5,165 nt of DNA, taken from NCBI GenBank assembly GCA_900321515.1, contig ONWI01000165.1:1-5165 (forward strand), read 5' to 3'. This stretch comes from an uncultured Eubacteriales bacterium (GTDB lineage Bacteria; Bacillota; Clostridia; Oscillospirales; Acutalibacteraceae). The notes under the pieces are model-generated. The model had not been told where the DNA came from, did no database searches, and saw only the letters and a program-made list of their open reading frames with translations. Shown here piece by piece: positions 1-5,165 of the stretch. The first letter of the stretch is position 1. Each line of letters begins with the position of its first letter. Both the position numbers and the translations under genes were made by a program.

Positions 1-79
1 CGAACACGGAAGTTAAGCTCACTTGTGCCGAAGATACTTGATTGGTGACGATCCGGGAAAATAGGTAGACGCTGACATC
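1..79 (+). rRNA. rrf: 5S ribosomal RNA, 3' part (5' end cut off by window)
   Basis: The window opens inside a 5S rRNA. The segment CGAACACGGAAGTTAAGCTC is the conserved loop B/helix III region that follows roughly the first 40 nt of bacterial 5S rRNA. It is followed by GCCGAAGATAC and GGGAAAATAGG, which correspond to the loop E strands. Between them lies a helix GATTG/CGATC closed by a GTGA (GNRA-type) loop. The 3' end is placed near 79 by counting from the TAGG motif (62-65) as in E. coli 5S; the closing helix cannot be checked because its 5' strand is missing. An intrinsic terminator follows at once, so this is the last gene of an rRNA operon. The identity is secure; the exact 3' end is uncertain by a few bases. 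Confidence 0.93.
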
Positions 80-80
80 A

Positions 81-115
81 AGCCAACCTGCCCAATAGGG
101 CGGTTGGCTTTTTTT
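81..115 (+). terminator. Rho-independent terminator of the rRNA operon
   Basis: AGCCAACC (81-88) pairs with GGTTGGCT (102-109), and GCCC (90-93) pairs with GGGC (98-101). One T at 89 is bulged and the loop is AATA. The stem runs directly into a T tract at 109-115. It begins just after the predicted 5S 3' end, as expected for the end of an rRNA operon. Confidence 0.93.
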
Positions 116-127
116 GCAATAATACCA

Positions 128-156
128 TTGACATATTGTCCGATAGTTTATATAAT
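128..156 (+). promoter_or_regulatory. Consensus sigma-A promoter of the lipoprotein gene
   Basis: TTGACA (128-133) and TATAAT (151-156) are both perfect consensus hexamers with an optimal 17-nt spacer (134-150). Transcription would begin near 163, giving a 5' leader of about 54 nt before the ATG at 217. It lies 12 nt past the T tract of the rRNA terminator, so the lipoprotein gene has its own start independent of rRNA read-through. No operator-like inverted repeat is evident over the hexamers. The match predicts strong, possibly constitutive expression (inference). Confidence 0.88.
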
Positions 157-200
157 TATATTAGAAGTCGGGTATGGCTTTATATTCTTAATATCTTGTA

Positions 201-207
201 AAGGGAG
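201..207 (+). promoter_or_regulatory. Ribosome binding site that sets the lipoprotein start
   Basis: AAGGGAG sits 9 nt before the ATG at 217. The in-frame TTG at 208 directly abuts this motif and could not be used with it, so the ATG at 217 is chosen as the start. Confidence 0.85.
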
Positions 208-216
208 TTGTGCATT

Positions 217-1158
217 ATGAAATCGACAAAAAAGGCAATTGCTTTCCTGATGGCAGTACTGATGACGCTTGCTTTAGTCAGCTGCGGCGGAGACGAGAAT
301 AATGAAGAGGAAGAAGTCATAAAAACCGTAGCTGATGATACTTCTGTTTTGGGCATGAGCTTTACTTCCCCAGAGGGATATGAGACAGTTGAAAGATCGG
401 TTGAAAAAACTGTCGACGGCAAGCTCATTTCAAAGACTATTATGTATAGTCTCCCTGACAGCTGCACTCTTTCCTTCGTTTTCTCTGATGCCGAGGGTCA
501 CAAGCTTGATGACGAGTTGGGCGAAATGAAGGTAGAAAGAAAAGAATACAACGGTACTGAAATCATCCTGTATAAGTCCAGCAAAAAAACCTTCATGGCT
601 TTTTATCAGGACGGAGAAAATGTTTATGGCATTCAGTACAGGGCGTCAAATGAAGAAACAATAGATGATGAATTTGATAAAATCCTTCAGGGAGTCAAGT
701 TTAACGATAATACAGAAACTACACTGAACGATATTACTCTTGACGACATCGAATATAATATTGAGCTGGATGTACCTTTGTATTCCGAAAGTACCAATTT
801 GAAAGAAAAACCGGATGGCACTCTGGTAAGGAAGAGCTTTGTATGGAAATTCGCCAACGATTCCGAAAAGAAGATCGATTACCGTTTCGGTATTGAACAG
901 AACAAGAATACCAAGCTGGAGGATATGCTTAAGGAAGATAAGAAATATGATGAGAAGAAGTTAGGTGAAGAAACCTATACTTTTGAAAAGGGCGAAAAGA
1001 AAACCGACAAGTACGATCATTATAATTATTATATCCAGCACGGTGAAGATGTTTATGTGGTACAGAACAAAGGCACCAGCAGCGGATGGTTTGTGAGCCG
1101 TTCGGAAGAATCCGTGAAGGCATTTAAGACATTCATTAATTCGGTTAAATTCAAATAA
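217..1158 (+). CDS. Secreted lipoprotein with two divergent copies of one domain, function unknown
   Basis: This 313-residue protein has a type II signal peptide: basic residues K2-K6, a hydrophobic stretch at about 7-21, and the lipobox LVSC with Cys23 as the predicted lipidated residue. It should therefore be anchored to the outer face of the membrane. An acidic linker follows (DENNEEEE, 26-33). The mature part seems to be two copies of one domain, about 44-163 and 180-312. They share DGKL..K (67-73) with DGTLVRK (200-206), ENVYGIQYR (134-142) with EDVYVVQNK (277-285), and the ending FDKILQGVKF (153-162) with FKTFINSVKF (303-312). The second copy is markedly Lys/Glu/Asp/Tyr-rich. No catalytic motif is visible. 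The pattern of a short start motif, a middle sheet and a closing helix plus VKF strand recalls PsbP/LpqN-like folds, but that is only a guess. The start is supported by AAGGGAG at 201-207 and a consensus promoter upstream; a strong hairpin terminator follows the stop by 5 nt, so the gene is monocistronic. Confidence 0.9.
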   Translation: MKSTKKAIAFLMAVLMTLALVSCGGDENNEEEEVIKTVADDTSVLGMSFTSPEGYETVERSVEKTVDGKLISKTIMYSLPDSCTLSFVFSDAEGHKLDDELGEMKVERKEYNGTEIILYKSSKKTFMAFYQDGENVYGIQYRASNEETIDDEFDKILQGVKFNDNTETTLNDITLDDIEYNIELDVPLYSESTNLKEKPDGTLVRKSFVWKFANDSEKKIDYRFGIEQNKNTKLEDMLKEDKKYDEKKLGEETYTFEKGEKKTDKYDHYNYYIQHGEDVYVVQNKGTSSGWFVSRSEESVKAFKTFINSVKFK

Positions 1159-1163
1159 TCATT

Positions 1164-1218
1164 AAAACTGAACCTGCTGTTTGATTCTCTGATCAGAATA
1201 CAGCAGGTTCAGTTTTTT
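1164..1218. terminator. Shared bidirectional terminator between convergent genes
   Basis: Seventeen consecutive pairs join 1164-1180 with 1200-1216. The arms contain CTGAACCTGCTG and its exact complement. A further five pairs (ATTCT 1184-1188 with AGAAT 1195-1199) lie above a TTG bulge, leaving a 6-nt loop. A T run (1213-1218) ends the plus-strand form, and the AAAA at 1164-1167 supplies a U run on the minus strand. It lies 5 nt after the lipoprotein stop codon and 3 nt from the end of the GNAT gene, so it can end both convergent transcripts. The plus-strand form has the better T tract. Confidence 0.92.
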
Positions 1219-1221
1219 GTT

Positions 1222-1959
1222 TCAATAGATAAAGCCGCCTGTAGTCAGAAAACCGTATTTGGCGTAGAAATCGTGCATTGATGGCATACACATCAAATAA
1301 ACATCCCTGTCGGCGCATCTGTCGAGCAGGGCGTTTACCACCTTTCCGGCGTATCCTTTCCCGCGTTGCTCCGGAACGCATGCGCATATGGTAAGCAGCG
1401 CAGTGCCGGGGGAGAGATGCACAGCTCCGCACGCCGCCGGCATTCCGTCTGCGCGGACTATCGCCGAAAGCACGGTTTTTGCTTTCTTGCGATAGATCAT
1501 ATCGCTGTAGAAATCGTCAAAACGGGGAACCTCAAAGCCTGTGCCGGCGCATTCCTCCATAACGGCGTAAATGTCGGAGATTTCGGGGTTTATTTCAGCG
1601 TCGGAAGCAGACACCACATTCTTTCTCCTGGCAAGCCGCATAACAATGCCGTTGGCGGTTTCGCCTTCGCGAGCCGGACGGAGCGCTCCGGTGTATCCCA
1701 TATTTGCCTGAATGAAGCAGTCAAGCTCCTCCTCGTCGTATTTTCCCTTGGCGCAGACCGTCATTGCGGTGTCCAGCCGTGAAATAACGGCTGTGATGGC
1801 TCCGTTATCGCAGTCCCCCTGATATTGTACCCAAAAAAGGGCAAAAGGCTTGTCTGTGCCGTAAGCCAGCATTGCCGCCAGAATACGGCAGCCGAAGGGA
1901 TCGCCGAGGCAGTATTCCTTAGCAGCATCAAAGCTGCTCTGATCTATCATTTTTATCAT
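1222..1959 (-). CDS. GNAT-family N-acetyltransferase with an extra N-terminal domain
   Basis: This 245-residue protein carries a C-terminal GNAT fold. Its acetyl-CoA pyrophosphate-binding motif A is CVPEQRGKGYAG (194-205), where R199-x-x-G202-x-A204 fits the family signature R/Q-x-x-G-x-G/A. The late GNAT motif HDFYAKYGFL (229-238) follows. The preceding strand, LLTICAC (188-194), matches beta-4 of the fold. Residues 1 to about 115 lie outside the minimal fold and resemble the degenerate first half of two-domain GNAT proteins, with G34 and FALFWVQYQG at 39-48; no second motif A is visible there. The acyl acceptor cannot be predicted. The start at 1959 is preferred because a modest AGTAGG lies 7 nt upstream of it; an alternative ATG at 1950 would add 9 nt to that gap. 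It follows the HAD gene by 111 nt of AT-rich sequence with no convincing promoter or terminator, so it may be the distal gene of the same operon. Its stop lies beside the shared terminator. Confidence 0.9.
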   Translation of the reverse strand: MIKMIDQSSFDAAKEYCLGDPFGCRILAAMLAYGTDKPFALFWVQYQGDCDNGAITAVISRLDTAMTVCAKGKYDEEELDCFIQANMGYTGALRPAREGETANGIVMRLARRKNVVSASDAEINPEISDIYAVMEECAGTGFEVPRFDDFYSDMIYRKKAKTVLSAIVRADGMPAACGAVHLSPGTALLTICACVPEQRGKGYAGKVVNALLDRCADRDVYLMCMPSMHDFYAKYGFLTTGGFIY

Positions 1960-2070
1960 AGGAGCGCCTACTTTCTATTGATTGTTTTTCACTGCATATA
2001 TTACTGATTGTTGAATAATCGGTATAAAATACAATATGGATAATACAATTTGTAATTCTTGAAAATAAAA

Positions 2071-2844
2071 TTACAATATATAATAATTCAGAAAATCCGC
2101 AATCGCGTCGCTGTCATTGTCGCCTATAACCATATCCGCGTGTTTTTTCACCTCGTCCACGGCATTGGCCATGGCTATTCCCACACCGCAGATGTCGAGC
2201 ATCTCGATATCCACGAAATCGTCGCCGAAAGACGCCATATTCTCAACCGGAATGCCGGTGCTGCTTGCAACATGGCGCAGTGCGTTCCCTTTGGAAACGC
2301 CGGATTTGGAAAATTTAAACCAGTCGCAGTCTGAAAAAGCAAGCCACGAGCAATTTTCCACCAGCGCGGACGTTTTCTCGGCAAATTCGACATCTGTTCC
2401 CTCAATGCATATTTTGAAGCTGCTGCGGGAGAATACGGAGAAATCGGTAAATTCAATTCCCGGTTCGTTAAAGAAACTGATATAGCGGTTTGCATAGGTA
2501 ACGTCGGCGCAGTCCACCGTAATCCCGCGATTTTCGGATAATCCGGCGCCTATGATGGCGGCGGTCTCGGAATCAGTGAAGCCGCACTGATAGATGATCC
2601 TGCCATTAAGCCGCACAAGAGTGCCGCTGTTGGATATAAGCAGATCAGGCTGAATTACTTCGGCAAATCTTGCGCAGGTGGATTCGCTCCGGGCTGTCGC
2701 AATACCAATCATAATTCCTTTGGCGCGGCATCCGGCAATCGCGGCTAAATTTCTCTCCGAAATGTGCTTCCGGCTGTCGAGCAATGTGCCATCCAGGTCA
2801 AAGAGCAGCAGACGGATATTTCTTTCAGTGGTCGAATTATTCAT
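2071..2844 (-). CDS. Cof-type HAD-IIB hydrolase (sugar/nucleotide phosphatase-like)
   Basis: This 257-residue protein is a cytoplasmic haloacid dehalogenase-superfamily phosphatase of the Cof/YidA-like class, within the family's normal size range. Motif I is FDLDGT (15-20), giving the nucleophile Asp16 and general acid Asp18. Motif II is IATARS (48-53). The C2-type cap occupies about 84-175. Motif III is Lys185 in SKGNAL, and motif IV is FGDDFVDIEML (206-216). In motif IV the usual Asn of GDxxND is Val211, while Asp208 and Asp212 remain, so the Mg site should be intact. Such enzymes dephosphorylate sugar phosphates, nucleotides or flavin precursors; which one applies here cannot be read from sequence. 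The gene starts 14 nt after the stop of the upstream M42 gene and shows no clear Shine-Dalgarno, which suggests translational coupling. ATG at 2844 is the only start that precedes motif I. Confidence 0.93.
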   Translation of the reverse strand: MNNSTTERNIRLLLFDLDGTLLDSRKHISERNLAAIAGCRAKGIMIGIATARSESTCARFAEVIQPDLLISNSGTLVRLNGRIIYQCGFTDSETAAIIGAGLSENRGITVDCADVTYANRYISFFNEPGIEFTDFSVFSRSSFKICIEGTDVEFAEKTSALVENCSWLAFSDCDWFKFSKSGVSKGNALRHVASSTGIPVENMASFGDDFVDIEMLDICGVGIAMANAVDEVKKHADMVIGDNDSDAIADFLNYYIL

Positions 2845-2858
2845 TTTGCGCTTGATAA

Positions 2859-3887
2859 TTACTTGCTGACAGCGGCTTTTTCGGCAAGTGAATACACAAG
2901 TTCACATACCGCGTTGAGGTCGTTCTCGGATATTACCCCGCATGGTGAATGCAGATATCTGCATGGCAGCGAGATAGCAGCCGTCCTTATGCCGCCGCGG
3001 GTGTTGTGAATGGTTCCGGAGTCGTTGCCGCCGGTCACACCCTTCTTGAACTGCCATTTGATGCCGCGCTCATTGGCTATTCTCTGAACCAGTTTTAAAA
3101 GTCCCCTGTCATAAATTGTGGTTCTGTCCATGAATGAAATGACCGCGCCCCCGCCGACTCTGCAAACCTTGCTGCATTCGTCTACTCCAGGAATGTCGGC
3201 CGCGGTGGTTGACTCCACCACTATCGCCATATCAGGCGCCAGGCTGAACGCGGCGCATTTGGCTCCCCTCAGACCGACTTCCTCCATGGTGGAGAAGACA
3301 AAATACATATCGCTTCCGAGATCGCGCTTGATTATCTCCATTAGCACAGCGCAGCCCGCCCGGTCATCGAGAGCTTTGCCCTTGAGCAGACCGTCGCCGA
3401 ATTCGCCGAAATCCGTGTCGAACACAGCATAATCACCGGGGCATATGTTCTGACGTGCCTCATCACCGGTGAGTGCGCCGATGTCGATGTACATATCCTT
3501 GATTTCGGGAGCTTTGGCATTTTCATTATCTTTCAGAAGATGAATCGGCTTGGCTCCAATGACTCCCGGCAGCTTTTCATCGCCGACGCGAACCGGAGTG
3601 CCGCAAAGTACGCGTGCGTCGATTCCGCCGACTGAGGCGAATTTCAGAAGTCCGTTTTCTTCAATGTCGGTAATAATAAGTCCGACCTCATCCATGTGAG
3701 CGCATATCATAAGCTTGTTTTCCGGTGTTGCCCTGCCCTTCTTGAACGCGATGATGGAACCGGTGCTGTTTACGCTTATCTCGTCGCAATAGGGTCTGAT
3801 CTCTTTGATGATATATTCTCTTACCTCGTCCTCCACGCCTGAAACGCCGTGAAGCTCCGAGAGCTTTGCAAGTGTGTCACGCAGCAT
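2859..3887 (-). CDS. M42 family metallo-aminopeptidase (VES/HSP subtype)
   Basis: This 342-residue protein is a full-length M42 peptidase of the TET/FrvX/CelM class: a cytoplasmic, dinuclear-metal aminopeptidase that in known members forms a dodecameric tetrahedron and trims short peptides. Visible active-site residues are His64 and Asp66 in AHMDEVG, Asp174 in KALDDRAG, the Glu202-Glu203 pair in TMEEVG (catalytic base plus ligand), Glu225 in VVESTTAAD and His313 in RYLHSPCGV. The small dimerisation domain typical of M42 is inserted at about 70-165. The fourth ligand here is Glu, where the neighbouring paralogue has Asp. GGNDSGTIHNTRGG (286-299) is a typical conserved loop. AAGGGAGAG ends 11 nt before the ATG. 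The gene begins 27 nt after its paralogue and is followed 14 nt later by the HAD gene, so all three are probably co-transcribed. Some M42 homologues are annotated as cellulase M or endoglucanase; that name is not supported by the active site, which is that of a peptidase. Confidence 0.95.
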   Translation of the reverse strand: MLRDTLAKLSELHGVSGVEDEVREYIIKEIRPYCDEISVNSTGSIIAFKKGRATPENKLMICAHMDEVGLIITDIEENGLLKFASVGGIDARVLCGTPVRVGDEKLPGVIGAKPIHLLKDNENAKAPEIKDMYIDIGALTGDEARQNICPGDYAVFDTDFGEFGDGLLKGKALDDRAGCAVLMEIIKRDLGSDMYFVFSTMEEVGLRGAKCAAFSLAPDMAIVVESTTAADIPGVDECSKVCRVGGGAVISFMDRTTIYDRGLLKLVQRIANERGIKWQFKKGVTGGNDSGTIHNTRGGIRTAAISLPCRYLHSPCGVISENDLNAVCELVYSLAEKAAVSK

Positions 3888-3914
3888 AATATCTGTCGCT
3901 CTCCCTTCTTCTGA

Positions 3915-4946
3915 TCATTGACATATGCCGCCGCTTCTTATGTACGCGGCAAGCAGCTGTGCGGCATTCTCCACGTCGTTGCAGTCAACGGTCTCGACGG
4001 GAGTGTGCATGTTTCTTATGGCAACCGAGACAAGACCACAGGGAATACCTCCGGCTGTGACGGCGATATCGTCGGCGTTGGTTCCCGTCCTGCCACCGCA
4101 CACGTCATATTGCCATTTAATCCCCTGTTCGTCGGCGACAGAGGTAAGTTTTTTGGATATGGCTCGGCTCAGCACCGGCGAGAAGCCGATCATTGGACCT
4201 TCACCCATATTGCAGCACGCGTCCTCCGGACATCCGGGGTACTGACCGAATCCGGCGTCCACCACTATCGCCTGTGTGGGAGCAACGGTAAACGCGGCGC
4301 AGCCGGCGGCAAGATGTCCGACTTCCTCGCGGGTAGAGAGGAGTGCTGTAACATGACAGTCGAGTCTCGCGCATTTAGGCTCAAGCAGTTCAACTGTGCG
4401 TATTATCACGGCTGCGCCTGCGCGGTTGTCAAGCGCCTTGCCCGTGATTCTGCTGCCCAGCAAGGAAGCAGGTCTGCTCCTGAATGCTATACGGGTTCCG
4501 ATAGGCACAAGCTCGCGTGCCTTGTCGGCCGGGTAGCCTATGTCAACTGCCATGTCCTTGAAATCCGGAACATTTGAAACATCCTCGCCGTGAGTGAGGT
4601 GGGGAGGACGGCAGCATATTACACCGTTAATCTTGCTCTTGCTCATGACGCAGACCTCACTGCCCATCATTACCCTGCGATCTACCCCTCCGCAGCGGGC
4701 AACATGCAGAAATCCGTCATTATCTATGTCAGTGACAACCAGACCAATTTCGTCTATGTGAGCGTCGATGAGAATATGATTGTCGGAATTAGGATCTCCA
4801 AGCTCCGCCATCACATTGCCCAGAGAATCGCGTACTACGGGTGTGAAATCAGATAGAAGTTCCATTGCCAGCCTGGCGGCGGAACCTTCCGCTCCGGAGG
4901 GACCGTTAGCGTTGGAAAGTCCCAGTATTATGTCTTTTACAGCCAT
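3915..4946 (-). CDS. M42 family metallo-aminopeptidase (VVDAG/HTPVE subtype)
   Basis: This 343-residue protein is a second complete M42 peptidase and the first gene of the minus-strand cluster. Its active site is intact: His63 and Asp65 in DAHIDEIG, Asp173 in KALDNRAG, Glu207-Glu208 in TREEVG, Asp230 in IVVDAGF and His314 in NMHTPVE. The N-terminal LSNANGPSGAEG (10-21) is the usual M42 opening. It is clearly a divergent paralogue of the following gene, sharing for example GIKWQ (275-279 here, 275-279 there) and a similar layout. It differs in the fourth metal ligand and in the pocket loop RTGTNADD (286-293). It is rich in Cys (11 residues), several of them near the substrate side. AAGGAG lies 8 nt before the ATG at 4946, a strong and well-placed signal. 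The 219 nt upstream contain no confident promoter; CTGACA at about 4996 with TAAAAA 18 nt later is the best weak candidate. Confidence 0.95.
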   Translation of the reverse strand: MAVKDIILGLSNANGPSGAEGSAARLAMELLSDFTPVVRDSLGNVMAELGDPNSDNHILIDAHIDEIGLVVTDIDNDGFLHVARCGGVDRRVMMGSEVCVMSKSKINGVICCRPPHLTHGEDVSNVPDFKDMAVDIGYPADKARELVPIGTRIAFRSRPASLLGSRITGKALDNRAGAAVIIRTVELLEPKCARLDCHVTALLSTREEVGHLAAGCAAFTVAPTQAIVVDAGFGQYPGCPEDACCNMGEGPMIGFSPVLSRAISKKLTSVADEQGIKWQYDVCGGRTGTNADDIAVTAGGIPCGLVSVAIRNMHTPVETVDCNDVENAAQLLAAYIRSGGICQ

Positions 4947-5120
4947 TGTATATTCTCCTTGTATTATCTATTTTTTAGATTGTAAAAATTGGAAATGTCA
5001 GAAATTCGGGGCTTGCGCATTTTAAGCCTGAGCTTTTTTCTCCAGCCGGGAGGGACGGATTTGGATTTTACGATTTCTGTATTCGCCTGACCTCGTTTTA
5101 TTTTCCGGTGCGTTTCGCTC

Positions 5121-5165
5121 GCTCGGCTCCGCCGAGCTTGTGGGGCGCTGCCCCACCGCCCCGCA
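5121..5165. repeat. GC-rich twin-hairpin block, probable dispersed intergenic repeat, cut by window end
   Basis: Two perfect 7-bp hairpins with 3-nt loops stand side by side: GCTCGGC-TCC-GCCGAGC (5121-5137) and GTGGGGC-GCT-GCCCCAC (5140-5156), separated only by TT. The trailing CGCCCCGCA looks like the first arm of a third palindrome cut off by the window edge. No T tract follows either hairpin, so neither is an ordinary terminator. The block is far more GC-rich than the other intergenic DNA here. Its form resembles REP/MITE-like palindromic repeats scattered between genes in many Clostridia. That it is dispersed is inference, since only one copy is in view. Confidence 0.6.

Noticed and set aside
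208..216. TTG at 208 as the lipoprotein start
   Set aside because: It directly abuts the AAGGGAG ribosome binding site, leaving no spacing. The ATG at 217 has ideal spacing and gives a standard signal peptide.
1366..1782. Plus-strand open frame of 138 codons opposite the GNAT gene
   Set aside because: It is antisense to a well-supported acetyltransferase, and its Cys/His/Arg-rich translation has no recognisable domain.
2050..2076. AT-rich 8-bp inverted repeat as a terminator after the HAD gene
   Set aside because: The stem TTGTAATT/AATTACAA has only one GC pair, an 11-nt loop, overlaps the stop codon and has no T run on the minus strand. It is too weak to count as a terminator.
2059..2084. 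Plus-strand promoter TTGAAA ... TATAAT antisense to the HAD gene
   Set aside because: The spacer is only 14 nt, too short for sigma-A, and such matches are expected in AT-rich sequence.
3918..4577. Long plus-strand open frame (219 codons) opposite the first M42 gene
   Set aside because: It lies fully antisense to a gene with a complete M42 active site, shows no domain-like pattern, and has no ribosome binding site. It is a by-product of codon bias on the other strand.
5010..5039. Plus-strand terminator GGCTT/AAGCC followed by a T run
   Set aside because: The stem has only 5 bp, the T run starts 5 nt after it, and no plus-strand gene precedes it in view.
5121..5165. CRISPR array or rho-independent terminator
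   Set aside because: There is no repeated unit with spacers, and the two hairpins are different sequences with no T tract.

Overview
The window looks like a piece of a low-to-mid GC Gram-positive genome, most likely a gut-type Clostridia/Oscillospiraceae-like bacterium. The signs are a Firmicutes-style 5S rRNA end, strong AAGGAG-type ribosome binding sites, a textbook TTGACA-N17-TATAAT promoter, a lipobox lipoprotein, and clustered M42 aminopeptidase genes. This placement is an inference; nothing in the window fixes the species.

Layout: positions 1-79 are the 3' part of a 5S rRNA gene whose 5' end lies outside the window, followed by an intrinsic terminator at 81-115 that closes an rRNA operon. 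A consensus sigma-A promoter (128-156) and a good ribosome binding site (201-207) then drive a plus-strand gene (217-1158). It encodes a 313-residue secreted lipoprotein of unknown function that appears to be built of two divergent copies of one domain. A long hairpin at 1164-1218 is shared as a terminator with the convergent minus-strand cluster.

The rest of the window is minus-strand and reads from right to left: a first M42 metallopeptidase (4946-3915), a second, different M42 metallopeptidase (3887-2859), a Cof-type HAD phosphatase (2844-2071) and, after a 111-nt AT-rich gap, a two-part GNAT acetyltransferase (1959-1222). The first three genes are packed with gaps of 27 and 14 nt and are almost certainly one transcript. 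The GNAT gene may be read through or have its own start. Both peptidases keep every metal-binding and catalytic residue expected of M42 enzymes, so the cluster probably supports cytoplasmic peptide turnover. The roles of the HAD and GNAT proteins within it cannot be read from sequence.

Upstream of the peptidase cluster (4947-5165) there is no gene. The last 45 nt are a GC-rich block of two perfect hairpins that looks like a dispersed intergenic repeat cut off by the window edge. With an rRNA gene at one end and a probable repeat at the other, the window may be a whole assembly contig bounded by repeats. I see no CRISPR array, insertion sequence, prophage or defence system. The most interesting items are the duplicated-domain lipoprotein, the paired M42 subtypes and the terminal palindromic repeat; none amounts to a clearly new system.
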